NCBI GenBank assembly: GCA_003246295.1
Contig: QKAS01000066.1
Location: forward strand, 1 to 41,586
Length of the DNA stretch: 41,586 nucleotides
Reading direction: 5' to 3'
DNA from: Clostridia bacterium
GTDB taxonomy: Bacteria > Bacillota > Clostridia > Lachnospirales > Lachnospiraceae
Every line of letters starts with the position of its first letter. Within the stretch, counting starts at the first letter, position 1. Position numbers and translations under genes: made by a program. Shown here piece by piece: positions 7,867 through 17,520 of this stretch. The notes under the pieces were generated by a model, which was not told where the DNA came from, ran no database searches, and saw only the letters and a program-made list of their open reading frames with translations.

Positions 7867-9498
7867 TCATGCCTTCATAAAGAGTTTAATATCATCATCC
7901 ACTGACTGGATACCAGCAATTCCAAATGTCTCAACCAATACCTTTGCTACATTTGGTGACAGGAATCCGGGTAGTGTTGGTCCCAGATGAATATTTTTCA
8001 CACCCAGATATAAAAGAGCCAACAATACAATGACTGCCTTTTGCTCATACCATGCAATGTTAAATGAAATAGGAAGCTGATTGATATCATCTAGTTCAAA
8101 AATCTCTTTCAGTTTTAAAGCTATAACTGCCAGCGAATAGGAATCATTACATTGCCCGGCATCTAATACCCTTGGAATTCCTCCAATCTCACCCAGATTC
8201 AGTTTATTATATCTGTATTTTGCACAACCTGCTGTTAGAATCACGGTATCCATCGGAAGTTTTTTTGCAAATTCAGTATAATATTCTCGTGATTTCATTC
8301 TACCATCACAACCACCCATGACAAAAAACTTTTTGATGGCACCAGTTTTCACTGCATCCACTACTTTGTCAGCAAGCGCAAATACCTGATGATGTGCAAA
8401 CCCTCCTACTATTGTACCTGTTTCAATTTCATCTGGCGGAGATAATTTTTTTGCCATAACAATAATTGCACTAAAATCTTTTCTTCCATTTTCATCTGCT
8501 GTAATATGTGGACATTCAGGATATCCTGCCGCTCCAGTTGTAAAGATTCTTGTAGCAACTTCTGGTGTTCTTGGTGGTACAATGCAATTTGTTGTAAAAA
8601 GAATCGGACCATGGAAATGCTCAAATTCACCAACCTGCATCCACCATGCATTTCCATAATTTCCCACAAAGTTATCATATTTTTTAAATGCCGGATAATA
8701 ATGTGCCGGTAACATCTCCCCATGCGTATAAACATCTACACCACTACCTTTTGTCTGCTCCAAGAGCTGTTCTAAATCTGTCAGATCATGACCGGAAATT
8801 AATATAGCTGGACGATTTCTAACGCCTATATTGACGGAAGTAATCTCTGGATTTCCATATTTTGAAGTATTTGCCTCATCAAGAAGTGCCATTGCTTTTA
8901 CTCCATACTCTCCTGTCTTTAAAACAAGTGCAACCAAGTCATCTACTGAAAGTGCATTGTCTAGCGTTGATGCCAGCGCCTCATATACAAACTGATAAAT
9001 AACATTGTCTTCTTTGCCTATATTCAGTGCATGTTCTGTATAGGCTGCAAGACCTTTTAGTCCGTAAATTACAAGTTCTCGGAGCGATCTTATATCCTCA
9101 TTATCCGTGGCAAGAACGCCTGAAGTCTCAGCCTTTTCAAGCATTTCTTCTCGTGTTACCACTGAAAAAATGGCTGCATCGCAAGTTCCTGCATAAGCAC
9201 TTTTCGCAGCTATATCATCCCTGATTTTTATTAAATATGTAATCTGTTTTTCAATGGCATCTGCATCAAAATTAGCATTTGTAATCGTAATGAACAGGCT
9301 TCTTATCACTTCATGATTCATCTCTTGAAATGGAACAATATCTGTTTTGGTACTGATAACAATTTCTGAGATTCCTTTCGAAATATAAATCAGCAGATCC
9401 TGGAGTTTTGCAACTTCTTCATTCTTGCCACATACTCCTTTTACTTCACATCCGGTTCCTCTGGCAGTTTCCTGACACTGGTAACAAAACATACTCAT
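7867..9498 (-). CDS. hcp: Hydroxylamine reductase / hybrid cluster protein
   Basis: A 543-residue iron-sulfur enzyme of the Hcp family, which reduces hydroxylamine to ammonia in vitro and protects against nitric oxide in bacteria. The N-terminus [15 protein letters not shown] followed by VCG gives the closely spaced cysteines for the proximal cluster, as in anaerobe-type Hcp. Hybrid-cluster regions are visible as [46 protein letters not shown] and [11 protein letters not shown]. Length and motif order are typical. The start follows AGGAGGG. It is monocistronic, with its own promoter downstream of GH42. The insertion sequence begins 10 bp after its stop codon. Confidence 0.96.
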   Translation of the reverse strand: MSMFCYQCQETARGTGCEVKGVCGKNEEVAKLQDLLIYISKGISEIVISTKTDIVPFQEMNHEVIRSLFITITNANFDADAIEKQITYLIKIRDDIAAKSAYAGTCDAAIFSVVTREEMLEKAETSGVLATDNEDIRSLRELVIYGLKGLAAYTEHALNIGKEDNVIYQFVYEALASTLDNALSVDDLVALVLKTGEYGVKAMALLDEANTSKYGNPEITSVNIGVRNRPAILISGHDLTDLEQLLEQTKGSGVDVYTHGEMLPAHYYPAFKKYDNFVGNYGNAWWMQVGEFEHFHGPILFTTNCIVPPRTPEVATRIFTTGAAGYPECPHITADENGRKDFSAIIVMAKKLSPPDEIETGTIVGGFAHHQVFALADKVVDAVKTGAIKKFFVMGGCDGRMKSREYYTEFAKKLPMDTVILTAGCAKYRYNKLNLGEIGGIPRVLDAGQCNDSYSLAVIALKLKEIFELDDINQLPISFNIAWYEQKAVIVLLALLYLGVKNIHLGPTLPGFLSPNVAKVLVETFGIAGIQSVDDDIKLFMKA

Positions 9499-9548
9499 CT
9501 TTTCGCCCTCCTATGCAATTGTCAAATTCATTCAGATACATATTTAAT

Positions 9549-9600
9549 ATTGATTATCAATTAACATATATATTTTATACTATCTGACTGTTTTTAACAA
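9549..9600 (-). promoter_or_regulatory. hcp promoter with palindromic operator
   Basis: On the minus strand TTGTTA (9595-9600) and TAAAAT (9572-9577) are separated by 17 bp. The predicted start is near 9565. Just downstream lies the perfect odd-length palindrome ATTGATTATCAAT (9549-9561), well placed for a repressor. It is not an FNR site, whose half-sites are four bases apart. Confidence 0.5.
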
Positions 9601-9601
9601 G

Positions 9602-11632
9602 TCAATTCAGCCTACACAAAATAATAGTTCCCCAGTCTTTTAAGGCGATGAGATCCCCACCTTGATATGTCGTTTCATTCAAAATATTCTGCCACATACC
9701 TTCTGGACATTGCAGGTCAATATCACTGGAATCATAATTAAAATAATATCTAACTTCCTGTCCTGACTGATTCCTTCCTTTTCTGCAGATCAAAGGCCAT
9801 TTTATCTTCTTATCAATTAAGACCCCTGCTCTGTCCGCAGCCATTTCAAAGATGATACCAAGTACTTTTTTTGAACAGTGGCAGCCAATATAATACCCAT
9901 ATCCTTTTCCAATATTATTTGCTACAATGGCACTATATTTCCCCCAATACTTGTGTTCATAAGAAGCGATTGTTTGTGCATTCGTTGGGCGCAAAAGTTC
10001 CATCCAATAACTTACATCTCTTTCATCATCTGATATATCCTTGTTATTATTCGCAAATTGCAACTTAACATGATCAGGCATAGAAAACTGATCATAGGAA
10101 AATCCCATGCATTCTCCTAATATATGTGGCTGTTCCGAATGATATACACTTAGGTTTTCATTACAGAACCCGGTTTTAAACGAACTGACTAAGCATCCTC
10201 CAAGTTCCATATAATTTTTAAGTCTATAAAGCAATGTTTCTGATGCTGTATAAAGTGCAGGAACCACAAGCATCTGATAGTTTGAAAAATCATCTTCTGG
10301 AAATATAATGTCACATTCAATATTCATTTCATATAGAGTATCGTACATCCACCTGACAATATTGTTATAGGTCAGATTTTCATCCACTGGAAACCATTTC
10401 AGCGCAGATAACGCTTCATTGCTTACAAGTAGTGCCACCTTCGTCTCTTTTTTAATATGAATAATATGTTCACCAATTTTTTCAAGTTCTAAACCGATAT
10501 CTTTTATCTCCCTGTATGTTTGGTTTGGCTGAAGATCGTGGCTTAAGATCCCCTTCCAATAAGTTTCGAAACTGTTATGAATAGAATGCCAGTTCCAGTA
10601 CATAACACCATCTGCTCCACTTGCGAGATGGCTATATGCCTGAATACGTAACTGCCCTTCATAAGGTGTCCAATATTTAAATGCCTGTGCCTGCGTTTCA
10701 AGAACCAGATAATTGCTCTTCTTCAGACTTCTGATCAAATCTCCTCCAAATGCTATTTCTGCTCCCGTCAGTTTATCCTGTGACATATGATAAATATCAG
10801 TCCCTGCTATGCTCAGACAATTCGATACCTTTTTGTGATCTACATCTGGCTGTACTCCATAACTATATCCTTCCTGTGTGTTAGGAGGACCGAATTTTTT
10901 CCATTCAAAATCCAGATTGTGCGTTACAAATTGGTCTTCATGCTTATATTCCATTATGATCTCTGACTGCCAGCATAGAAAATCTGTTACCAGTTTTCTC
11001 TGAAATTTTGAAAACTCACAGGCAAATCCTGCATTTATGGTTCCTCTCACATCGGGGATATCCTCCCAGGAATGAATGGCATTACTCCAGTATGCCATCC
11101 CATATGCCTGGTTAAACTGTTCAGGTGTCACAAACTTATCTTTTAAATAATATAAAAACATTTGTTGGACGCGTTTCCCAGAAGTTTGATAATGCTTTGT
11201 TTCATTATCGATCTGATAACCAATTACACAACTTCGTCTGGATACATGCTCCGCAAGCTTTCTTATCATTCTCTCGGCATGAAACAAATAGGTTTCGTTT
11301 GTAATATCCATATTCTGTCGTCTGCCATAACGCTCCATCCCATTTGGGGTATCTGCCAGAATTGTGTCATCTTTATTGGCGAGCCAGGAAGGAATTGCAT
11401 AAGTTGGGGTACCAATGATTACATTTATCCCTAATTCTTCTGCTTTATCCAAAACAGCATCCACTGTAGCGAAGTCAAAATACCCGTCCTTTGGCTCCAT
11501 CGTGCTCCATGTCGACTCTGCGATCCTAATCGTATTCATTCCTGCCTGTTTCATCAGTTGCAGATCCTGGTCCAGTCTTTCATATGGCATATACTCTCTA
11601 TAATATGCCGCTCCATATATTATTTTATTCAT
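9602..11632 (-). CDS. Glycoside hydrolase family 42 beta-galactosidase
   Basis: A 676-residue cytoplasmic beta-galactosidase. The N-terminal TIM barrel starts with YGAAYYREYMPYERLDQDL; the acid/base is E144 in GYQIDNETKH and the nucleophile is E312 in YLVLETQAQAF. The trimerisation domain (about 390-600) and a small C-terminal beta domain follow, giving the normal family length. GH42 enzymes usually act on beta-1,4- or beta-1,3-galacto-oligosaccharides from plant galactans rather than on lactose. It is the last gene of the locus with the transporter and YesMN pair, 21 bp behind the response regulator, so it is probably induced by the same sugar. Confidence 0.93.
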   Translation of the reverse strand: MNKIIYGAAYYREYMPYERLDQDLQLMKQAGMNTIRIAESTWSTMEPKDGYFDFATVDAVLDKAEELGINVIIGTPTYAIPSWLANKDDTILADTPNGMERYGRRQNMDITNETYLFHAERMIRKLAEHVSRRSCVIGYQIDNETKHYQTSGKRVQQMFLYYLKDKFVTPEQFNQAYGMAYWSNAIHSWEDIPDVRGTINAGFACEFSKFQRKLVTDFLCWQSEIIMEYKHEDQFVTHNLDFEWKKFGPPNTQEGYSYGVQPDVDHKKVSNCLSIAGTDIYHMSQDKLTGAEIAFGGDLIRSLKKSNYLVLETQAQAFKYWTPYEGQLRIQAYSHLASGADGVMYWNWHSIHNSFETYWKGILSHDLQPNQTYREIKDIGLELEKIGEHIIHIKKETKVALLVSNEALSALKWFPVDENLTYNNIVRWMYDTLYEMNIECDIIFPEDDFSNYQMLVVPALYTASETLLYRLKNYMELGGCLVSSFKTGFCNENLSVYHSEQPHILGECMGFSYDQFSMPDHVKLQFANNNKDISDDERDVSYWMELLRPTNAQTIASYEHKYWGKYSAIVANNIGKGYGYYIGCHCSKKVLGIIFEMAADRAGVLIDKKIKWPLICRKGRNQSGQEVRYYFNYDSSDIDLQCPEGMWQNILNETTYQGGDLIALKDWGTIILCRLN

Positions 11633-11653
11633 AGTAACCTAACTATCTTTCCA

Positions 11654-12385
11654 TCAATTAATTTTTCTGTATTCAGAAGGACTTTTTCCTGTGATACGTT
11701 TAAATACTCTTGAAAAATATTTCTCATCCTGAAACCCAACTTTATAGGCAACTTCATATGTTTTTAATCCATAATCATGCAGAAACATCTTTGCTCTTTC
11801 TACCCGGAACTGATTCAGATAATCAATAAAACCGCAATTTTCATATTTTGTAAACAACGTAGACAGATAAGGTGGTGTTACTTTTACTTTGTCCGCCACC
11901 TCTGCAAGAGACAATCCCTGATCGTAATGATCCATAATATATTTCTTGGCTGCTTCAATAATTGGATTCGCCTCTTCCCTGTATTTCATAACATCTGGTT
12001 CCTCTACCTCTGTAATTGAAAGTAATTCTTTCATTTTTTGCACAATATCTCCCGGTCTGCATGGTTTTAATATATAATCCACCGCACCTAGTCGAAGTGC
12101 TTTCTGCGCATATTTAAATTCATCATGACCTGTCAGAATAATGGTTTTTGGACATACTCCGGATCTAACTGCCTCTTCCATCACATCAAAACCGTCTTTT
12201 ACCGGCATCTGAACATCAAGCAACATAATATCAGGCTCATATTGGTATATCATATGCAATGCTTCTTCTCCATTTTCAGCCTGATAAATTTCACCAAGCC
12301 ACGTAGCATTATGACTGATATATGTAAAAATCCCATTTCTTATTTTCGCTTCATCATCCACAATCAATAATTTAGGCTTATGCAT
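11654..12385 (-). CDS. YesN-like response regulator with AraC-type DNA-binding domain
   Basis: A 243-residue response regulator. The receiver domain (about residues 4-120) has LLIVDDE, the phospho-acceptor in IMLLDVQMP, ILTGHD and YILKP. Two helix-turn-helix motifs of the AraC type fill residues 140-243 (SLAEVADKVKVTPPYLSTLF and KTYEVAYKVGFQDEKYFSRV). The start follows GAGGTG. It is 12 bp downstream of the YesM-like kinase. Pairs of this kind usually activate adjacent sugar ABC transporter and glycosidase genes, so this is the likely local activator. It is shorter than many YesN proteins, with almost no linker between domains. Confidence 0.92.
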   Translation of the reverse strand: MHKPKLLIVDDEAKIRNGIFTYISHNATWLGEIYQAENGEEALHMIYQYEPDIMLLDVQMPVKDGFDVMEEAVRSGVCPKTIILTGHDEFKYAQKALRLGAVDYILKPCRPGDIVQKMKELLSITEVEEPDVMKYREEANPIIEAAKKYIMDHYDQGLSLAEVADKVKVTPPYLSTLFTKYENCGFIDYLNQFRVERAKMFLHDYGLKTYEVAYKVGFQDEKYFSRVFKRITGKSPSEYRKIN

Positions 12386-12397
12386 ACACTTACACCT

Positions 12398-14182
12398 CTA
12401 TTCTAAAGGTAACTTAATTGTAATTGTTGTTCCAACTCCAATCGTGCTTGTAATGTCAAGCGTAAATCTTTCTCCATATCTGAGTTTAAGTCTTTCATTT
12501 ACATTTCTGATTGCATATCTACTGATTCTCTGATTCGAGTATTGAACTTTTTCTGCGGTCAGTAAGCTATTAAGCTGATCTTCATTCATTCCTACTCCAT
12601 TGTCAGTAATTTTAAAAACCATCCTATCCTGTTCCATATATCCATGTAATCTGATCATGCCGAGATTACCTCTATTCTCTAGTCCATGAACAATTGCATT
12701 TTCAACAAATGGCTGCAGAATCAGTTTTGGAATTTTATAATGACGCATTTCTGATAATAAGTTAATCCTATAATCCATTCTATTTTCAAAACGCATTTTC
12801 TGTATTTTAAGATAGTTCTCTACTAAATTGCATTCCGTTTCAACGCTGACTTCCCCTTCCCCCCTGCTCAGTGCAAGTCTGAACAGCTCAGATAATGCCA
12901 TAATATTCTCAGCCAGCTCCAGATTGCCTGTGTTGTATGCATCCCAATAAAGGGAGTCAAGGGTATTATATAAAAAATGTGGATTGATCTGTGCTTGAAG
13001 CACATCTAGTTCGCTTTGCTTCTCGCGAAGTGCCATGACATAGTTTTTATCAATCAGATCATCAATTTTTTCAACCATCTCATTATATACTTTTGTTACA
13101 TCTCCAATTTCATCTTCTGCGTATACGTTGACCTGTTGTTTGAAATCACCTTCCTGAAGATTCAGCATAGAGCGATGAAGTCTCTGTAACGGTATATTAA
13201 TGAACCTTGTAACATAGGTGAAAATTGGAAATGCCGCAAAAAATAAAATGACTGCAAGTACAAATGGCATTTTACTGACATTTTTCAGCCGGCTGGTCCA
13301 ATTTTCCTTCGGAACGATATAAAAAACCGAATATCGATAATCCTCATTTTTGCTTGTAAAGATATAGCTCTGATTCGTTTCCCAATACCCTTTTGTTGTA
13401 AGGCCTGTTTTAAGCACTGATCTTATAAAGTTCAGTTCCTGCGATTCGGCTTGTCCAGAATGAACTATCGTCTGCCCCTCTTCATCCAACAGGTAAACGC
13501 TTTCATTTATTTCCTGTCTGTCCGCTTCAAAAATAGCTTCTACTTCTTTTGCATCTATTGCGGCGCATAGATATCCAAGCTTTTTTTCTTTGTCATAAGA
13601 CATAATTGTCTTTCCAAACACAATTCTATCAGACGAATTCGTAGTAAATAACCTTCTGTCATCTGCTGACATATACATCAGGCAGAGATCCCCTGGTGAT
13701 TCTTCTGACTTTTGAAATACTTCAAGTTCTCTGATATCGTCAGTTTTTGAAGAAAGTGATTCATTCTTTCTTGTATTCAGGTAAGGTCTGATTCCATTTT
13801 CTGTGTATAGCGCAAAGCAACGGATATAGTTTTTTACAGACAACATCTCCGTAACAAAATCAGCGGGCGTTTCATTTGACCAAACAAGTGGATCCCTCCA
13901 GACCTCAGTATAAATTCTGGAATTCAGCACAAATCGAAAATCATCATTGATTGCAATGTATGTAATCATATCTTCAATATCTGCTGCAATATAATTAATA
14001 CTATCATCCATCGTTCTTGTCAGTTCCTGATATGCTTTTGATAGCTCCTGTGTTACTGTTTTAGAGCTCTGTATATAAATGTACGCAGTAATCCCAAGAA
14101 TGACTGGAATCAGTACTGCGTACATCGCTGCTGTCAGTTTATGTTTGATTTTCCACTTTTTAGCGCTAAAGATTTTTTTCAT
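12398..14182 (-). CDS. YesM-like sensor histidine kinase
   Basis: A 594-residue membrane kinase. Two membrane helices (about 15-35 and 295-315) flank a large extracytoplasmic dCache-like sensor. A HAMP domain follows (about 316-370, with NIPLQRLHRSM). The His_kinase motif INPHFLYNTLDSLYW carries the phospho-accepting histidine, and the ATPase domain has LQPFVENAIVHG and DNGVGM. The Shine-Dalgarno sequence is AAAGGT. It sits between the permease genes and its cognate regulator on one transcript. The family typically senses oligosaccharides, sometimes through the solute-binding protein; the ligand here is presumably a xylo- or galacto-oligosaccharide, which is inference. Confidence 0.92.
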   Translation of the reverse strand: MKKIFSAKKWKIKHKLTAAMYAVLIPVILGITAYIYIQSSKTVTQELSKAYQELTRTMDDSINYIAADIEDMITYIAINDDFRFVLNSRIYTEVWRDPLVWSNETPADFVTEMLSVKNYIRCFALYTENGIRPYLNTRKNESLSSKTDDIRELEVFQKSEESPGDLCLMYMSADDRRLFTTNSSDRIVFGKTIMSYDKEKKLGYLCAAIDAKEVEAIFEADRQEINESVYLLDEEGQTIVHSGQAESQELNFIRSVLKTGLTTKGYWETNQSYIFTSKNEDYRYSVFYIVPKENWTSRLKNVSKMPFVLAVILFFAAFPIFTYVTRFINIPLQRLHRSMLNLQEGDFKQQVNVYAEDEIGDVTKVYNEMVEKIDDLIDKNYVMALREKQSELDVLQAQINPHFLYNTLDSLYWDAYNTGNLELAENIMALSELFRLALSRGEGEVSVETECNLVENYLKIQKMRFENRMDYRINLLSEMRHYKIPKLILQPFVENAIVHGLENRGNLGMIRLHGYMEQDRMVFKITDNGVGMNEDQLNSLLTAEKVQYSNQRISRYAIRNVNERLKLRYGERFTLDITSTIGVGTTITIKLPLE

Positions 14183-14207
14183 ATGAAAATACCTTTTTAT
14201 TCTTATC

Positions 14208-15053
14208 TTATCCCTTCACAGCACCAGCAGCAACACCTTTTGTAATATATTTATTCAGGATAATGTATATAATCAGAGCAGGGGCAGCCGTCAGTGCCAT
14301 GACTGCAAACTGAACTGCATAGTTTGAAGAATATTGTCCTGTAAACTCAAGAATTGCAAATGGAAGCGTTTTCCACTGCTTCGTACTTAGATAAGTACTT
14401 GCCATCATGAATTCATTCCAGTTATTCAAATATGTCATAATTGATACGGTCACAAGAGAGGCTTTCATTAAAGGCATAATTATAATGAATACAATTCTGT
14501 AAATACCACATCCATCAATGAGCGCTGCTTCCTCTAGTTCTTTTGGAATCGAGCTCATAAAACTTGATGTCAGAAAAACGCCCTGGGGCAGAGAAAATGC
14601 AATATAGGGGATAAGGAGGGCCCAGATTGTATCTGTCAAACCAATTCTGTCATAAATGACGTAGTTTGGGAGTAACGTAGCATGGATCGGAATCATCATT
14701 CCAAGTAATAATAATGTCTTCACAAAACCACTCAGCTTCCAGTTCATTCTGATACATGCAAAAGAAGCCATGACTGAAATAACCAGTGCAAAAAGTACAG
14801 CAAGTGTGTTGATTAGTAAACTATTTTTAAAATAAAGCAAAAAATTTCCATCAACAAAGGCTTTCACATAATTTCCCCATTGAATCTCATCCGGCCATAC
14901 AAGAATACCATTTGTAAATAGTTCATTCGGGTTTGCAAGTGAAAAGTTGACCAGCCATATCAAAGGAAATAACTGAATCAGTGCTATGATGGACAATCCT
15001 ACAAATAAAATGATTCTGGCAGGTGTGCTTGTTTTTCTCATTTCAGAATTCAT
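14208..15053 (-). CDS. Carbohydrate ABC transporter permease (MalG family)
   Basis: A 281-residue inner-membrane permease with six predicted helices. The EAA-type loop that contacts the ATPase is visible as ELEEAALIDGCGIYRIVFIIIM (key residues EAA, DG; about 178-198). The start overlaps the end of the partner permease by 4 bp, the usual translational coupling. The Shine-Dalgarno sequence is GGAGAAGGAAGG. No ATP-binding subunit is encoded nearby, so the transporter must use a shared MsmK/MalK-like ATPase from elsewhere, as is common in Firmicutes. Confidence 0.93.
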   Translation of the reverse strand: MNSEMRKTSTPARIILFVGLSIIALIQLFPLIWLVNFSLANPNELFTNGILVWPDEIQWGNYVKAFVDGNFLLYFKNSLLINTLAVLFALVISVMASFACIRMNWKLSGFVKTLLLLGMMIPIHATLLPNYVIYDRIGLTDTIWALLIPYIAFSLPQGVFLTSSFMSSIPKELEEAALIDGCGIYRIVFIIIMPLMKASLVTVSIMTYLNNWNEFMMASTYLSTKQWKTLPFAILEFTGQYSSNYAVQFAVMALTAAPALIIYIILNKYITKGVAAGAVKG

Positions 15054-15937
15054 GCCTTCCTTCTCCTTTCTTCCCGATCTGCAAATATTTTATTCAGTAC
15101 TACAGTCGCAACCAGGCAGATGATAATAAAAATGACGCTGATTGCATTACCATAACCATATTTATATGATTTGAAAGCCTGTTTATATAAGAAATTAGCT
15201 AGAAATTGTGTCTCATTACCAGGGCCACCATTGGTTAACAGATATACGGTTTCCATTTGTTTTAGTGCCGCGATTATGGCCATCGTTACATTCATTTGGA
15301 TCACCGGTTTCATCAATGGCATTGTTATACTGAAAAATGCCTGTTTAAAATCTGCTCCATCAATTGCCGCTGCTTCATACAGAACTGGATCAATGTTCTT
15401 GATGCCTGTATAGTAAATCAACATGCCCCATCCAAATCCGTGCCAGATCAGCACTAATAATACTGACCAGATTGCCATCCCGCTCCCCAGCCAGTTTACA
15501 TTCCCTTCCAATCCCAAAATCTGTAATAACTTATTAAAAAGTCCAAAATTGGGGTTATAAATAAACTTCCATAAATAAGCAATAATTGCTACTGAAATTA
15601 CATTTGGAATAAAATAAACACAGCGAAAAAATCCTTCTGCCTTACCCTGCAGTTTATCAAGAACTGCAGCAGTGACCAATGCAATCGGATGCTGAATGAC
15701 AATAAACCCAACTGCCAGTAGAAGAGAATTTTTCAATGACATCCAAAACCCTTCATCCCTGATTAATACTTTGTAATTTTCTATCCCTATAAATTTCACT
15801 TCTCCAATCCCAGCAAAATCAGTAAATCCAAAATAGATACTCACACAGATTGGTGCCAGTATTGCTAATAGAAATGTCAGAAGACCCGGGGTGATCAGAC
15901 TTAATATTACAACTTTATTACTGTATAATTTTTTCAA
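15050..15937 (-). CDS. Carbohydrate ABC transporter permease (MalF/UgpA family)
   Basis: A 295-residue permease with six predicted helices and an EAA loop (LYEAAAIDGADFKQAFFSIT). Together with the MalG-type protein it forms the sugar channel fed by the lipoprotein upstream. I place the start at TTG 15937 because AAAGGAG stands 5 nt before it. The frame can be extended by five codons to GTG 15952, but that would absorb the ribosome-binding site into the gene. A strong stem-loop separates it from the solute-binding protein gene. Confidence 0.92.
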   Translation of the reverse strand: MKKLYSNKVVILSLITPGLLTFLLAILAPICVSIYFGFTDFAGIGEVKFIGIENYKVLIRDEGFWMSLKNSLLLAVGFIVIQHPIALVTAAVLDKLQGKAEGFFRCVYFIPNVISVAIIAYLWKFIYNPNFGLFNKLLQILGLEGNVNWLGSGMAIWSVLLVLIWHGFGWGMLIYYTGIKNIDPVLYEAAAIDGADFKQAFFSITMPLMKPVIQMNVTMAIIAALKQMETVYLLTNGGPGNETQFLANFLYKQAFKSYKYGYGNAISVIFIIICLVATVVLNKIFADREERRRKA

Positions 15938-15984
15938 AATAACTCCTTTCACAGCAAACCCGTCTGCTGCATAGTCCTCTTTTT

Positions 15985-16021
15985 AAAATTGACTGCCTTA
16001 GCATACTGTAAGGCAGTCAAT
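15985..16021 (-). terminator. 13-bp stem-loop between binding protein and permeases (attenuator)
   Basis: Bases 15988-16000 pair perfectly with 16009-16021 around an 8-nt loop, followed on the minus strand by TTTT then AAAAAG. The short U-run suggests partial termination or a 3' stabiliser that keeps binding-protein mRNA above permease mRNA, as known for many sugar ABC operons. Confidence 0.7.
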
Positions 16022-16032
16022 CTGCGTATTAC

Positions 16033-17397
16033 TTATTTACATGCATCTTCCAAAGCTTTTACAAATTCCTCTGATGAAACGGACTTAATTGCAAGCTCTT
16101 GTGAAAGATCTTCACTGATTGTTTTAAATTCTGAGGTTCCAAGATCATTTATTGTTACACCTGTTACGCTGGTTGCATTGGAAACAATATCTGTAAACTC
16201 AAGTTGTACAGGTGTTTCTGAACCAGTCAGATATTCAGAATAATTCTGTGCAGACATACAGATTCCATTTTCCCAGCAAAGTTTTGACCAGTTTTCAGGT
16301 TTGAACATATAATTTAAAAGTTTTACAGCTTCTTCTTTAACTGCTGAATTTGCTGTAACTGCATAACCACCACCATTCCAAGCTGCAATATCAGTATTAG
16401 TACCTTTTCCACCCTCTACTGCCGGCATCATGAACACACCGATATTATCTCTTACTTCAGCTGGAATGTTTTCATCTGCCGCCATAGACATTTCCCAGCT
16501 TCCCATATAGAACATTGCTGACTGTGCATTGGTAAAAAGATTCTTTGCTGTACCATAATCTGTTGTTTCAAAACCATTCTGGAACATACCAGCATCCACT
16601 GCCTTAACCAGCAAATCTGCTGCCTGTGTATAAACAGGATTTGAAAAATCAGCATTTGCGATGGAATTTTGTACTTCTGCTTTAATCGAAGGATCAATCT
16701 TTTGCATCAGATCATGTACATAAATAGAGATTGGCCATTTGTCAGAGCCATCCATGCTGACAGGAATCAGACCAGCCTGATTAATGCTGTCTGCTAATGT
16801 CAAAAGCTCGTCATATGTTGTTGGTACTGTCCATCCATTTGTTTCAAATAATGCTTTATTATAGTAAAATCCCATTACATCTGTATTTCTTGCAAGTCCG
16901 TATAACTTACCGTCTTTGCTGAATCCGTCCAGTGAACCACTGATAAATCCATAATCAGCATAATCATCCATATTTAACTCTGCTAACAATCCTGCATCAA
17001 TAATTTCATTTAAGAAAGAGGGTTGTCCCCATGCATTGACAAGGTCCGGCATGTCACTTCCAGAAGCATAAGCCTTGAACTTTGTTTTATAAGCTTCATC
17101 ATCTAATGCTTCTACTTCAATTGTAACATTTGGATTTTCTGCCATATAACTGTCAAATAATGTCTGTTCTACAAAACCTTGTCCGGTGGTACGGTCCGGT
17201 AAGTTTGAAAATACTCTAATTGTAACTGCTTCACCAATGGTTGCATCTTCACTTTGTGCCACTTCAGTTGTTTCTTCTGTTCCTATTGCAGCAGTTGCAT
17301 CACTTTCACTTGCTGTATTCCCCTGCGTTCCTCCGCATGCTGTGAGAGAGATTACCATAGTTGCCGCCAGCAGCATGGATATTAACTTTTTCTTCAT
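16033..17397 (-). CDS. Sugar ABC transporter solute-binding lipoprotein
   Basis: A 454-residue extracellular solute-binding protein (SBP_bac_1 type). A lipoprotein signal peptide ends with LTAC at C21, followed by a flexible Ser/Thr/Glu linker. The mature part shows the class typical pattern of an N-lobe beta strand (VTIRVFSNLPD), GLARNTDVMGFYYNK, and MFYMGSWEMS. The true start is ATG 17397 (MKKKLISML) after GGGAGG; the upstream in-frame TTG would lie before the ribosome-binding site. It is followed by the two permease genes. The substrate is presumably an oligosaccharide related to the GH43 and GH42 specificities; the sequence alone does not say which. Confidence 0.93.
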   Translation of the reverse strand: MKKKLISMLLAATMVISLTACGGTQGNTASESDATAAIGTEETTEVAQSEDATIGEAVTIRVFSNLPDRTTGQGFVEQTLFDSYMAENPNVTIEVEALDDEAYKTKFKAYASGSDMPDLVNAWGQPSFLNEIIDAGLLAELNMDDYADYGFISGSLDGFSKDGKLYGLARNTDVMGFYYNKALFETNGWTVPTTYDELLTLADSINQAGLIPVSMDGSDKWPISIYVHDLMQKIDPSIKAEVQNSIANADFSNPVYTQAADLLVKAVDAGMFQNGFETTDYGTAKNLFTNAQSAMFYMGSWEMSMAADENIPAEVRDNIGVFMMPAVEGGKGTNTDIAAWNGGGYAVTANSAVKEEAVKLLNYMFKPENWSKLCWENGICMSAQNYSEYLTGSETPVQLEFTDIVSNATSVTGVTINDLGTSEFKTISEDLSQELAIKSVSSEEFVKALEDACK

Positions 17398-17520
17398 TTC
17401 ATTTCCTCCCAATTTTAAGACTGAGCTTTTCCTTCATACTCAGATTCTATTATTTGCTACCACTTAATTCTAGCATTGGTTTTTTTTGAATAGAATATTC
17501 CAATCTTTCAATAAGGTGTA

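Noticed and set aside
9549..9561. FNR/CRP or Fur site at hcp
   Set aside because: The half-sites TTGAT/ATCAA are one base apart, not four, and the match to a full 19-bp Fur box is poor; kept only as an unnamed operator candidate.
17486..17511. Terminator between GH43 and the solute-binding protein gene
   Set aside because: The weak TTGAA/TTCAA stem is followed on the minus strand by A, not T, so read-through is more likely.
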